A DNA stretch of 64,000 nt, from contig JAJEHL010000021.1 in NCBI GenBank assembly GCA_022823725.1, positions 1 to 64,000 on the forward strand, written 5' to 3'. The stretch's first letter is position 1. Every line of letters starts with the position of its first letter. The position numbers and the translations under genes are program-made. Positions 35,392 through 44,566 of this stretch are shown piece by piece. Source of the DNA: Candidatus Latescibacterota bacterium (GTDB lineage: Bacteria; Latescibacterota; UBA2968). Below the pieces are notes generated by a model that had not been told where the DNA came from, did not search any database, and worked only from the letters and a program-made list of their open reading frames with translations.

Positions 35392-35414
35392 TCGAATCGC
35401 TATTGATGACAAAT

Positions 35415-35455
35415 GCCCCTGTTTCATTTGCAGAAACGGGGGCGTTTTGTTTGTA
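35415..35455 (+). terminator. Rho-independent terminator after the IorA-like gene
   Basis: GCCCCTGTTTC (35415-35425) pairs with GAAACGGGGGC (35433-35443), with one G-T wobble, followed by GTTTTGTTTGT. Confidence 0.8.
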
Positions 35456-35492
35456 CTATTTTGATGGTTTCGGCGGGAAAAAGATTTTATAT

Positions 35493-36290
35493 CTAAAGAT
35501 TCAGAAGTTTTGCCGCCGTGCGGTATTTAATATCTTCGAGCGTCTCTTCATCCACGGGCAGGATAGCGAGTTTGACGAGTGCTGGGCCAGCATAAGAGAA
35601 AGGTAAATGCGTGCCAAAGAGTATATGACCCGCACCGCCTTCTTCAATCAAATATCCCAGATCCTTCATCGCATTGGTACTCTTGTGCAGACCATAGTGG
35701 ATTTCGGCCAGCGAGAGATCAAAGTACCAGTTCAAATCGCGCAGATCCTCTCGCATCCAGAGCGGTGACCGCGCAAGCGGACGGGCATTCGGTATAATAA
35801 TCGCGGCATCGGGTACAGCAGCAATCAAATTGGCGAGTTGTGTCAGATCGAGACTCTGGCCCGGATCCATCCAGTGATGCTGGCGCGTATCCTCAAGTCT
35901 ATGCGGGATAAAAACCGGAAGATTGCACTGAGCGCAGGCTTGAACAACGCTTCGGCTTTCAGCACCATCGGTCTGGTAATTGTGATATTGCGGAAACAGG
36001 CGAATCCCCTTCATACCGAGATCAATACAAGACGTCAAATCATCTTCCCAATGTGGCGACAGGGGATTGATTGTACCAACTGGAATAAGGCGATCACCAT
36101 GCGGTTCAACATCGCGGGCGAGCCGCTCATTCGCCGATTGCGGATGCCTGTGAAATGCGGCTTCGATATAAGAGACAACCGCTTTGTCAATACCCGAGCG
36201 ATCGAGACGTGCAACCAGCGTATCGGGTGTATTGTCCCGCAATGAGCGAAAAGGCCATGTGCCGAGCCAGGCATTTACATCTATAAGCAT
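35493..36290 (-). CDS. Amidohydrolase_2-type metal-dependent hydrolase
   Basis: A 265-residue TIM-barrel hydrolase. It opens MLIDVNAWLGTWPFRSL, where the usual HxH is replaced by NAW, so the first metal motif is altered. GMKGIRLFPQYHNY near residue 113, IPHRLEDTRQHH near 147 and the terminal ILFGTHLPF near 240 are typical of the ACMSD-like amidohydrolase_2 group. The enzymes decarboxylate or hydrolyse ring acids and lactones. Missing ligands raise the question of activity. It follows the next gene by 17 bases and is in the same operon. Confidence 0.72.
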   Translation of the reverse strand: MLIDVNAWLGTWPFRSLRDNTPDTLVARLDRSGIDKAVVSYIEAAFHRHPQSANERLARDVEPHGDRLIPVGTINPLSPHWEDDLTSCIDLGMKGIRLFPQYHNYQTDGAESRSVVQACAQCNLPVFIPHRLEDTRQHHWMDPGQSLDLTQLANLIAAVPDAAIIIPNARPLARSPLWMREDLRDLNWYFDLSLAEIHYGLHKSTNAMKDLGYLIEEGGAGHILFGTHLPFSYAGPALVKLAILPVDEETLEDIKYRTAAKLLNL

Positions 36291-36307
36291 TCGATTGTGT
36301 TCTTTCT

Positions 36308-37129
36308 TTAACTGGTACGAGGTTCCGTAGGCGTAGCCCCCTGTTGCGCGAGAATGCGCTCGGCATTGGTCCAAAAAATGTGTTCGCGTTCATCTTCGGT
36401 GAGATCTGCATCGAGAACTTTGCCCACCGAGCCAGCCATCGTGCCATCGGTACCAAAAAGCACGCGCTCAACGCCGAGTTCTGAAACCGCGTATTCGACC
36501 TGTCCATCGTCCAGGTTGCTACCCGACACATCGATATAAACATTGGGCGACGCCTGGCGCATTTCGCGCACCGTGTGTTCCCAGTCCCCTCCGCCGCCGA
36601 TATGGGCGTGAATGAGAATCGCATCGGGATATTTTTTACTGGCTTCGCTAAAATGAATACCGTGTGAAATGAGCGGCTGGCTCGCGCGGTGTTCGGGAAC
36701 GGGATATCCGGCGTGCTGAAGAATGGGCACGCGGCGTTCGCTCGCCAGTTCGAGAATGGGGTGTAAGACCGGATCGTCAATGCGGTACTGATTGTAGAGC
36801 TTAATGCCAATCATGCCCGCATCCAGACAGCGCTCGGCTTCGTCTATGGCGTCTTGAAAATGACCGGGAATAAGAAAACACCAGCCGCGAATGCGTTTGG
36901 GATGGCGCGCCATCGCGCTCAAAATAGTATCGTTGTGAGGGGGCACATCCTCAACAGGTGCCAGAATGCCCTGCTGGATAACGGAGGAACACCAGTATTC
37001 GGTAATGCCGAGCATGTCGCCCGAAGCGACGAGATGATCAGCGGACTGCTCCCACCCATCCATAAGCCAGACGTGACAGTGCATGTCAATTTTGGGGCAG
37101 CGAATGCCGGATTCAATATCTAAGGTCAT
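36308..37129 (-). CDS. Amidohydrolase_2-family metal-dependent hydrolase
   Basis: A 273-residue amidohydrolase with the intact metal motif DMHCHVW near residue 16. GMIGIKLYNQYRID near 118, LQHAGYPV near 148 and HAHIGGGGDW near 182 follow, and RVLFGTDG marks the last conserved Asp. This paralogue retains the HxH that its downstream neighbour lacks, so the pair may share a substrate in which only this one is a full enzyme. The ATG at 37129 is the best start; a promoter lies 38 bases above it. Confidence 0.78.
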   Translation of the reverse strand: MTLDIESGIRCPKIDMHCHVWLMDGWEQSADHLVASGDMLGITEYWCSSVIQQGILAPVEDVPPHNDTILSAMARHPKRIRGWCFLIPGHFQDAIDEAERCLDAGMIGIKLYNQYRIDDPVLHPILELASERRVPILQHAGYPVPEHRASQPLISHGIHFSEASKKYPDAILIHAHIGGGGDWEHTVREMRQASPNVYIDVSGSNLDDGQVEYAVSELGVERVLFGTDGTMAGSVGKVLDADLTEDEREHIFWTNAERILAQQGATPTEPRTS

Positions 37130-37166
37130 GGTTAGCTTTACCAGTTGTTGTAGATTTGCAATGGGC

Positions 37167-37195
37167 AATTTACTCAGTTCTTGGTGATAGGTCAA
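37167..37195 (-). promoter_or_regulatory. Probable promoter of the two-amidohydrolase operon
   Basis: Read on the minus strand: TTGACC (37195-37190), a 17-base spacer and TAAATT (37172-37167), 37 bases before the ATG at 37129. The -35 box is good, the -10 moderate. Confidence 0.45.
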
Positions 37196-37214
37196 GACAA
37201 CAAACAACATCTCA

Positions 37215-38438
37215 CTAAAAATAGTGCGCCCAAACCTTTTTTACCCCTGCGATCGTCTGATCGATATCCTCGTCGGTATAGCGTTCATTCACGGGAAGGC
37301 GCAGGCAAGTGGCTTGCAGGATATCGACATTGGGGCAGTCATCGGGATTGTACGCGGTATTTTGCCAGAATCTCGGAATATCGTCCGTCAAAGGATAGTA
37401 CTTGCGTTTTTGAATCACTTCCGTGCGGAGAATATTTTTCACTGCGGACATGCTCGTATTGATGGAAATGCCTTCGGCGCGAAAAACATCGACAAGTTCA
37501 TCCCGCGTTGGCGCGCTGCCCGTATAGCGAATGGCAAGGGGCCACCACGAAGGGTGGGCATTATCGGCAATTTTCGGAAAATCAAGATGAGGCAGATCCC
37601 CGAGTTCGGCATAGTATCGCCGAACAATCTGGTCGCGGCGGGCAACGAGGTGTTCGAGCTTGTGGAGTTGGGCAATGGCAACAGCGGCTTGCAAGCAAGT
37701 CGGACGCAAATTCGTACCAAAGAAAGGAATGGGTTGCACGCCGCGTTCGAGTTTCTGACCCCGCAAATAGGTTTTATCGCGGAAAAGGCGGGCGATTTCA
37801 GCAGTCTCATCGTCATTGGTCGTGACAAAACCGCCATCCCCAGTAGAAATCTGCTTGGATTCATTCATGGAAAATCCTGCGGCGTGTCCAATCACACCGA
37901 CAAAACGACCGCGATAAGTCGCGCCGTGTGCCTGCGCGCAATCCTCGAGAATTTTAACCCCTGTCTCCTTGCTGATATCCATAAACGCATCCATCTCACA
38001 GGGCATACCGGCCATGTGAACGGTAATAATAACCCTGGTCTTATCCGTGATTTTCTCGCGCACCTTTTTCGGATCGAGCAAGCGGGTTGACAAATCAATA
38101 TCAGCAAAAATCGGGATGGCGTGCAGCGCGAGAATAGCCGCAGTCGTGCCAAAATCTGTCATAGGTGTGGTAATAACCTCATCGCCCTCAGATACACCCA
38201 GCGCGGCAAGAGCCGTTTGCAGTGCAACCGTGCCAGATGTCACCATAATCGCGTGTTTGACATCGAATGCGCGACATACCTCATCTTCAAAATCCGCGAC
38301 TTTTCCGTCTGGTCCCATCAGCTTACCCGAATCGAGAACCTCGAGCAACAATTCGCGTTCTTCATCGGTGTATTTATTCGGTTGATTGTACGGAACGGTT
38401 TTGGCCTTTTCTCCACCGTTAATGGCGAGTTCTTCCAT
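37215..38438 (-). CDS. DegT/DnrJ/EryC1/StrS-family aminotransferase
   Basis: A 407-residue PLP enzyme of fold type I. GPDGKVADFEDEVCRAF is followed by MVTSGTVALQTAL. EDCAQAHGATYRG near 157 carries the cofactor Asp, and NESKQISTGDGGF near 185 carries the PLP Lys. The family transaminates keto-sugars during nucleotide-sugar synthesis or handles cyclitols. The ATG at 38438 overlaps the upstream SnoaL-like gene by 20 bases; CAGGAGATATG lies at the right distance. It is the last gene of a long minus-strand operon. Confidence 0.87.
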   Translation of the reverse strand: MEELAINGGEKAKTVPYNQPNKYTDEERELLLEVLDSGKLMGPDGKVADFEDEVCRAFDVKHAIMVTSGTVALQTALAALGVSEGDEVITTPMTDFGTTAAILALHAIPIFADIDLSTRLLDPKKVREKITDKTRVIITVHMAGMPCEMDAFMDISKETGVKILEDCAQAHGATYRGRFVGVIGHAAGFSMNESKQISTGDGGFVTTNDDETAEIARLFRDKTYLRGQKLERGVQPIPFFGTNLRPTCLQAAVAIAQLHKLEHLVARRDQIVRRYYAELGDLPHLDFPKIADNAHPSWWPLAIRYTGSAPTRDELVDVFRAEGISINTSMSAVKNILRTEVIQKRKYYPLTDDIPRFWQNTAYNPDDCPNVDILQATCLRLPVNERYTDEDIDQTIAGVKKVWAHYF

Positions 38439-38832
38439 ATTGCATATCTCCTGATTCAGGTACGCCGAGTGAGGCGTGGATCTGGACAAATTTCCACTGA
38501 TCATCTTCTTTTTCGAGAACACCCGTCAAACGCATAGCCAATTGTTCCCGCTGGCCCTGCCATTTGAGATTCCAGGTCTGACGAGTGTAAAACCATGCAA
38601 CTGCCTCGCGCTCTTGAACATCGAGATAATCACATGTAATGGCAAAATCCTCCGTACTATCCACATGATGGCGATAGTACTCGGGGATATTTTCACTACC
38701 CTCAATATATTCATCTTCATCTGTACCTATTTTGACATAATAGGGCGCACGCGACATAAGGCCAATCAATCTTCGGGCGTCCCCCAAAGTAAGCGCATCA
38801 AAATAGGCGTGTACAGTTTTACGTGCATCCAT
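38419..38832 (-). CDS. SnoaL-like (NTF2-fold) protein
   Basis: A 137-residue protein of the NTF2-like/SnoaL_3 type. The N-terminal helix TVHAYFDALTLGDARRLIGL and IPEYYRHHVDS are followed by strands ending in GVLEKEDDQWKFVQIHAS, the normal end of this fold. Members are ring-opening or isomerising enzymes or simple binding proteins. It starts three bases after the sulfatase stop and overlaps the aminotransferase, so it is part of the same operon. No precise role can be given. Confidence 0.75.
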   Translation of the reverse strand: MDARKTVHAYFDALTLGDARRLIGLMSRAPYYVKIGTDEDEYIEGSENIPEYYRHHVDSTEDFAITCDYLDVQEREAVAWFYTRQTWNLKWQGQREQLAMRLTGVLEKEDDQWKFVQIHASLGVPESGDMQYGRTRH

Positions 38833-38835
38833 ATT

Positions 38836-40173
38836 CTAAAATGTGCCGGGCCAGGGATACGCATTGGACCCTGCATTGTCATCAATCGGACCTTCGGGCA
38901 GGGCATCTTGCCAGGCGAGCACCCGATCAGCCATTTGCGCGACGCGCTCTGGCATATATTCTGCGCGGTTGTTGAGTTCCATCGGATCTCGCGGAATATT
39001 GAAAAGCTCGACGCGGCTGCGGTCGGGATTCAAAAGCAATTTCCAATCGCCTTCTCGGATAGAAAGCATGGGACTTTTGTGCAAACAGTGACCGGCAATA
39101 TTGAACCGCCATTCCCACAGGAGCGGTTTTCTTCTTTCTACACTGCGACCGCATAGAGCATCGGTCATATCTTCCCCATCGAGCATCAGGCCATCGGTCT
39201 CAACACCCGCCAGATTGCAAAAAGTGGGCAGAAGATCAACCGCACAAAGCGGCGTATCGTTATCAATGCGCCCGGCAGAACCGCCATTGGGCCAGCGAAT
39301 AATAAAAGGCGTACGCACACCGCCTTCGTAGAGGCTGCGTTTGCGACCGCGAAAAGGACCTGAAGAACCGACGCCGCTGTGCGTGGCATTGCGAATATGG
39401 ATATCTTCGGGACCGTTGTCCGCAGAAAAGATCACAATGGTATTATCGCTCAAATTCAATTCGTCGAGTTTATCCATCAAGCGACCAATGTGGCGGTCTG
39501 CATTTGTGACAACTGAGTAGTAAATCCGCAACGCGCCCTTGTGTTTGTCTTCCAGACCATTCGCCGTGAATTGTTTGTAGGGTTCCATCTGTTCTTCAGT
39601 CGGATCGAGAATCGCATGGGTATCGTTGAGCCATGCCTGAACAAAAAAAGGCTCGTCTTTATTGCGCTCAATAAAACCAATGGTTTCATCAATAATCACC
39701 TCTGTAGAGCGGCTGCGCCCCTCGCCAGTCTGCAAATCGGTAAAATTGAGCAACGGACCATTCCCCACATTGATTTTACTCTCGTCAATACCGTAATCAT
39801 AAGGCGCGGGCGCGCCCGCACCGCTACCGAGATGCCACTTGCCAAAGTGTCCCACCGCGTACCCGCTTTGTTGTAACAGACCAGTAACTGTAACCGCATC
39901 GGGATCGAGAAAATTGGGCATTCCCCGTGCCGCGTTTTGCTCGTGCTGTGCAAAATGCCCGTGTATGCCCCAGTGCGCTGGAAAACGCCCGGTCATAACA
40001 GCGGCGCGACTTGGGGAGCAAACCCCAGAGCAAACGTAGAACTGCGAAAAAAGGGTCCCCTGTGCGGCGAGGCGGTCCAGATTTGGCGTCCTGGCATGAG
40101 GATGTCCATAACAACTCAGATCGCCCCAGCCCCAGTCATCGGCGAATACAAAAACAATATTGGGTCGGCTCAT
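38836..40173 (-). CDS. Type I sulfatase
   Basis: A 445-residue arylsulfatase-type enzyme. The metal-binding start ADDWGWGDLSCYG is followed by CSPSR at residues 52-56, whose Cys is converted to formylglycine. TGRFPAHWGIHGH and SADNGPEDI (~260) complete the metal site. It hydrolyses sulfate esters, often of sulfated polysaccharides. No signal peptide is seen, so it may act on imported oligosaccharides. AAAGGAATTCTCC precedes the ATG. No maturase is in this window. Confidence 0.92.
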   Translation of the reverse strand: MSRPNIVFVFADDWGWGDLSCYGHPHARTPNLDRLAAQGTLFSQFYVCSGVCSPSRAAVMTGRFPAHWGIHGHFAQHEQNAARGMPNFLDPDAVTVTGLLQQSGYAVGHFGKWHLGSGAGAPAPYDYGIDESKINVGNGPLLNFTDLQTGEGRSRSTEVIIDETIGFIERNKDEPFFVQAWLNDTHAILDPTEEQMEPYKQFTANGLEDKHKGALRIYYSVVTNADRHIGRLMDKLDELNLSDNTIVIFSADNGPEDIHIRNATHSGVGSSGPFRGRKRSLYEGGVRTPFIIRWPNGGSAGRIDNDTPLCAVDLLPTFCNLAGVETDGLMLDGEDMTDALCGRSVERRKPLLWEWRFNIAGHCLHKSPMLSIREGDWKLLLNPDRSRVELFNIPRDPMELNNRAEYMPERVAQMADRVLAWQDALPEGPIDDNAGSNAYPWPGTF

Positions 40174-40185
40174 GGAGAATTCCTT

Positions 40186-41022
40186 TCACAAAACCAGAAG
40201 AACGGCGAGAACAGCGATCCCGACACCGGCAATAGCGGGTCGGGCGAGGCGTTCTTTCCAGTAGAAATGGGCAAAGAGATTATCCAGCACAACAACACTA
40301 CATCCCAATGTCGGAAAAAAGAGCGTGCCAGGCAACTTACTTAATGCGGTCATAATGACGCAAAGTGCCAGAACATTGTAAAAACCGATAAAAATACCGA
40401 GTTTGACCTCAGGCCGTTGTGGTCGGTGTTTTTTGAGAATGATGACAACACTGCCCATCAGTCCAGCGGTTGCTCCGATGAACGTCAAGATGTGCAGATA
40501 GACGGGATCGAGACCATTGTAGTGGACAGACCGCAAACACGTATGGCTTATGCCCTGGCAGAGACAGACCGCAATAAGCAAACCAAATGCTTTTATTCCT
40601 CTGACCTGCGCGGTACTGCCCGGATGAGAAGTCATAAGTACCAGAGCACCGAGCGCGAGAAGCAGCCCCACAAACTGCGTTGGGGCCATAGATTCGCCCC
40701 AGAGGTAAATACCCAGCACTATGGGCACGACAATGGACATTCGGAAAGCCGTAACTACAGAACCGATGGGCGCGAGCGTAAGCGCGTGATTCATCAGCAA
40801 CATGGAACTGATAAAAACCGTACCAGTTCCCAACCCAGTGTAAAGGGCAAGTGCGGGAAATGTCCACGCATCGGTAAAAAAAAGATAAAGGGCAAGTGCG
40901 AGAGATAGGACGAGGTAGTTGGTGGCGACGACCACTGGCGCGTAATAGCCGCGTCTTTGTCCGAGCTTGAAAAGCTGGACAAAACCGAAGTCGAGAATAA
41001 TAGAAAAAAAGAGCCAGTGCAT
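40186..41022 (-). CDS. EamA/DMT-superfamily transporter
   Basis: A 278-residue membrane protein with about ten hydrophobic helices in two related halves, as in EamA drug/metabolite exporters. The first half contains TGLGTGTVFISSMLLMNHAL and the second ALSKLPGTLFFPTLGCSVVV. It could move sugars, amino acids or nucleotide sugars. It lies 12 bases before the sulfatase gene and 70 bases after the ceramidase-like gene, inside the catabolic operon. Confidence 0.78.
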   Translation of the reverse strand: MHWLFFSIILDFGFVQLFKLGQRRGYYAPVVVATNYLVLSLALALYLFFTDAWTFPALALYTGLGTGTVFISSMLLMNHALTLAPIGSVVTAFRMSIVVPIVLGIYLWGESMAPTQFVGLLLALGALVLMTSHPGSTAQVRGIKAFGLLIAVCLCQGISHTCLRSVHYNGLDPVYLHILTFIGATAGLMGSVVIILKKHRPQRPEVKLGIFIGFYNVLALCVIMTALSKLPGTLFFPTLGCSVVVLDNLFAHFYWKERLARPAIAGVGIAVLAVLLVL

Positions 41023-41092
41023 AAAAATGATTACCGCCTCAGGCTATTCCGCCTACAGAACATTGGGTCTATCTGCCATATGAATCCCTCCG

Positions 41093-42442
41093 TTATGCCA
41101 CGACCTGCTGGAGCAGTGCCAAGCAATTATCGTTGACCATACCGCCTGCTTCGGGATCGACCTGGCAGGCGTGGGAGACTTCGTAACCCCCTTCTGGATA
41201 GGCTTCCACTGTAGGAACATATCCAATAGAACCATTGGTATAGCCCACGAAGAAAGTGTGATCAAATGGCGATTGGTTTTTCACAAGCGTCCCGTTTTCG
41301 GTAAAAATCTCTGCCGGAGCAGTCACAAAGGCGAGATCACCGATTCGCCATGCCTGCAATTCTGCCTCAACGGGATCGAGTGGAACGCCCGTCTCATAGC
41401 TTCTAATCGCTTCCCGCACCCGACTTTGCCTGAGCGTGGCCCAATGTCGCCGTCCATCGGAGAGATTTCTCGATTCCAACTCCTGGGCGAATTCTCCATC
41501 AAGCTGTTTCGCGCTTTCTAAGTCGCCGTACATGTAGCGAGGCAGACTGATGGTTTTAGAAGCGAGACTCAAACCTTGAGCCTCGCCAACTGTAATAGTT
41601 TCCCACACGCGCACCACTTCGCAGCCCAATCGAATGCCCAGACTATCCGATGGCTTGTGGAGATCTTCGGGCGGATGATCTGGTCGGCGGAATCCCAAAG
41701 CTGGATTGATATTTCCCGCCGCCCCCTGCAAAAAGAGACAATACGCGCCCGTAAGACCTTCTACCACCTGAGTCATCTTTCCCGGAAACCCGGCGGAAAT
41801 GGCGCGTTGCTGAGAAGTCTGTGCAACGGGATGCGTCGCAAAATTGACCAGACAGGCAATGGGATTTCCCTCTATATCTTCAATCCGCGCCACGCCGACC
41901 TCGCGGTCAACAGGCCCATCGTAGTTATTGCCGAGAATAATCCGCCCGTCAGAGGTCTTCTCCCTCCGATTGATACCAATATCAGAACTGCCCCAGCCAA
42001 TACCCATGCGCGCTGGCTTCAAATTTTGCTGTGCCTCCTGTACCAGACCCGCCATTTTGAATCCGAGATGAATCCGATAGGCATCGACCAACTCGGAGTC
42101 TTCGGGCGGACCCGGTCCCGGCGATGAGGATTGCTTACCTGCGCGATCGACATCAGGCCCGTAATGCGTATGGCTGCATGCCAGAGTAATCCGATCAGCG
42201 GGAATCCCCGATACTGCCTGAATGAGCTTGCGAAACTCGGCGACCGTTTCCGCCTTAAACTGGAGGAGATCCAAAGCAATCAATACGGCTTGCTCCCCCG
42301 CGAAGGAAACCGCCATAGCCGTGGCATATAACGGATCGTTTATACGTGTCGAAGGTCCCCGTCCTGCAAATCCGACCATGGGAATGCCCACCGCAGGGGT
42401 AATGTCAGCACGCGCAATACCGATTTCTATTGAATTTGCCAT
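41093..42442 (-). CDS. Neutral/alkaline ceramidase N-terminal-domain-like hydrolase
   Basis: A 449-residue protein following the pattern of ceramidase-N-domain proteins in environmental bacteria. GIARADITPAVGIPMVGFAGRG-type N-terminus (GIARADITPAVG) is near residue 8, ALDLLQFKAETV near 56 and SHTHYGPDV near 89 with a His pair for zinc. True ceramidases are longer (~650+) and end in a beta-sandwich not present here. The amide substrate is unknown. The ATG follows GAGAGGGACT, 12 bases below the Ldh-type gene. Confidence 0.8.
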   Translation of the reverse strand: MANSIEIGIARADITPAVGIPMVGFAGRGPSTRINDPLYATAMAVSFAGEQAVLIALDLLQFKAETVAEFRKLIQAVSGIPADRITLACSHTHYGPDVDRAGKQSSSPGPGPPEDSELVDAYRIHLGFKMAGLVQEAQQNLKPARMGIGWGSSDIGINRREKTSDGRIILGNNYDGPVDREVGVARIEDIEGNPIACLVNFATHPVAQTSQQRAISAGFPGKMTQVVEGLTGAYCLFLQGAAGNINPALGFRRPDHPPEDLHKPSDSLGIRLGCEVVRVWETITVGEAQGLSLASKTISLPRYMYGDLESAKQLDGEFAQELESRNLSDGRRHWATLRQSRVREAIRSYETGVPLDPVEAELQAWRIGDLAFVTAPAEIFTENGTLVKNQSPFDHTFFVGYTNGSIGYVPTVEAYPEGGYEVSHACQVDPEAGGMVNDNCLALLQQVVA

Positions 42443-42454
42443 AGTCCCTCTCTT

Positions 42455-43546
42455 TCATCTTACGACACACCGCTCGGCTTTCCATCGCTGGGGTTCCAGC
42501 CCGACGGCGCGCGCTTCCTCGCAGATCATCGACCAGGTCGTATCGTCCACCTCGATCCCCTCCACCTTCCGCTGCATCGCGCTGCGGAACTCCGGCTCTC
42601 CGGGCAACAGGATTTCCTCAAATCCAGGGGCCACGCGGCTCGACTTCACGTGCCGGATCAATGCTTCCACCTCGTCGTAGTAGGCCTCCCGGTCGGTAAA
42701 GTGCGCAATGTCGTACACCGTCAAAAGCACGCCGTTGCTGATCATCTGGCGCTCGCCGGCAGCGCATCCCTGCCCGCTGAGAGCGCCTCCCAAAAGCTCC
42801 ACCACCAGGCTCAACGCAAAGCCTTTGTGGGCAACCACGCCGCCCATAGGGAGAATTGCGCCCGGCGGATCGGCCGAAAAATCTCCCGGATCCACGGTCG
42901 GATTCCCCTCCGAATCGATCAGCCAACCCTCGGGGACCTGGCGTCCGCTGTTGATCGCCACCCGCACCTTCCCTTCTGCCACCACCGAAGTCGTCATGTC
43001 CACCAGAATCGGCTCTGCCTCCCGTCGGGGGGCAGCAAATGCGATCGGATTGGTGCTCAGGCGTCCGTCGATTCCCCCAAAAGGGGCGATCTGATAACCC
43101 AGGTGCCCGGCATTCACAAAGATCAGACCAATCAATCCTTCCCGGGCGGCCATGAGCGGATACGCACCAGCCCGGCCTATATGGCTGGTATTCCGCAGCG
43201 CGACGCAACCGACGCCGTGTATCCGGGCCTTCTCACTGGCCAGCTTTGCTGCAAAGGTCGCGCCCACCTGTCCCATCGCCCCCTTCGCATCCACAACAGC
43301 CAGGCAGGGATACTCCTCGACGACCACCGGAACCGCCCGAGGCTGGAACCGCCCTTCCCGGACCGCCCGGGCATACTCGTAGAACCGGATGGCGCCGTGA
43401 GAGTCGTGACCGAAGAGATTCGACTCGACAAGGTGGTCCACGACGGTCCGCGTGTCCTCGGGCGTACACCCGGCAGCTTCGAAAAGCTCGTAACCAATCC
43501 GGCGCAAAGCCTTCGCTTGAAATTTAGGCACGGCAAGTCCTTTCAT
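42455..43546 (-). CDS. Ldh/YlbC-type NAD(P)-dependent malate/lactate dehydrogenase
   Basis: A 363-residue member of the Ldh_2 family, which is not related to classical lactate dehydrogenases. The catalytic HDSHGAIRF is near residue 47. NTSHIGRAGAYPLMA is near 120, STNPIAFAAP near 165 and AHKGFALSLVVE near 243. Members reduce 2-oxoacids such as ureidoglycolate, sulfolactate or 2,3-diketogulonate. The DNA is clearly more GC-rich (strong G/C third positions) than both neighbours, which hints at recent transfer. Confidence 0.87.
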   Translation of the reverse strand: MKGLAVPKFQAKALRRIGYELFEAAGCTPEDTRTVVDHLVESNLFGHDSHGAIRFYEYARAVREGRFQPRAVPVVVEEYPCLAVVDAKGAMGQVGATFAAKLASEKARIHGVGCVALRNTSHIGRAGAYPLMAAREGLIGLIFVNAGHLGYQIAPFGGIDGRLSTNPIAFAAPRREAEPILVDMTTSVVAEGKVRVAINSGRQVPEGWLIDSEGNPTVDPGDFSADPPGAILPMGGVVAHKGFALSLVVELLGGALSGQGCAAGERQMISNGVLLTVYDIAHFTDREAYYDEVEALIRHVKSSRVAPGFEEILLPGEPEFRSAMQRKVEGIEVDDTTWSMICEEARAVGLEPQRWKAERCVVR

Positions 43547-43669
43547 CTGTCGGTCTGGACAACAAAATCAATATACGGTACACCGGGGAAAATGCTCTGT
43601 CTCCTATGGTATTGAGCAACCCCAGGGCTACACTCAATCATTGGCCAAAAAATCGCAGTCCATAAGAGA

Positions 43670-44563
43670 TCAAGGGACTGGTCGTTTACTGCGGAACAAT
43701 ATCCAATACATAATAGCTGCGGAGACGATGTAAGCAACCGTGCCTGACCAGACATTGACCTCATTTATTGTAAAGATGGCATTGGTAGATAGCGCGGAGT
43801 TTTTGTAATTGACGAGGACCGCCGCAAACATGTTATTCGCGGCGTGGATACCTATGGCGAGTTCCGCCCCATTATCCTTGAGCGTGACAAGGGCGAGAAA
43901 CGCACCGACGACAAAGTAGGAGACCAACATGGGCACTACGCCGTACGCCGCGATCTCGGGATTCATTAAATGAAACAAGGCAAAGGGCAGGGCATTGAGA
44001 ACAATGAGAACAATGGGATGGCGCGTGAAGTGACCGAGCATTTGCAAGAAGTAACTGCGCGTGAGCAATTCTTCGGTAGTGGCCTGGAAGGGCGTAAGGA
44101 GCAGGACGAGAATGGCGAATTTGTAAAAGCGTTCGGGGTCCAGGGTATAGGTGTAGTTATCGGGAAAAAGCAGAGCATCAATAGCTGCGAAAACAATACC
44201 CAGGCCCATCTGCAAACCAAAGCCCTGCAATATGCGGCCCCAGCGAATGTGATTGCGTGGTGTAATAAGCGTGAGTAAAGAGCGCTTATGTGCGTTGCAA
44301 ATGCCAATCCACAGGCCGATCAGCACCGTGACAAAGAGCAAGTTGAGGGCGATAAAATCCAGAAAAGGACTTGTGCCATCCATGGGAAAACCTTCGGGTT
44401 CAGGGCCATAAACAGCAAGCAGGACTGTGCCACTGCCCAAAGTCCAGGTAGCAATAATAATCAACAGCGTTAAAATATATCTCGTCCAGCGCGTTTCGCC
44501 CAAACTGACGAGATCGAGAAACGCCTTGCCCATTTTGTCGGTTTGTTCTGCTATTTCGTTCAT
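43670..44563 (-). CDS. CPBP/CAAX-family intramembrane protease
   Basis: A 297-residue protein with about eight transmembrane helices. The CPBP motifs are EELLTRSYF (EExxxR-type, near 165), FALFHLMNP (FxxxH, near 195) and IHAANNMF (HxxxN, near 245), the expected glutamate, histidine and second histidine. Members cut prenylated or hydrophobic peptides within membranes. It starts three bases after the dehydratase gene and precedes the Ldh-type gene by 123 bases. Confidence 0.85.
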   Translation of the reverse strand: MNEIAEQTDKMGKAFLDLVSLGETRWTRYILTLLIIIATWTLGSGTVLLAVYGPEPEGFPMDGTSPFLDFIALNLLFVTVLIGLWIGICNAHKRSLLTLITPRNHIRWGRILQGFGLQMGLGIVFAAIDALLFPDNYTYTLDPERFYKFAILVLLLTPFQATTEELLTRSYFLQMLGHFTRHPIVLIVLNALPFALFHLMNPEIAAYGVVPMLVSYFVVGAFLALVTLKDNGAELAIGIHAANNMFAAVLVNYKNSALSTNAIFTINEVNVWSGTVAYIVSAAIMYWILFRSKRPVP

Positions 44564-44566
44564 ATA

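Noticed and set aside
42650-43615. 321-codon plus-strand frame
   Set aside because: Antisense to the GC-rich Ldh-type gene; long opposite frames are expected there because stop codons are rare.
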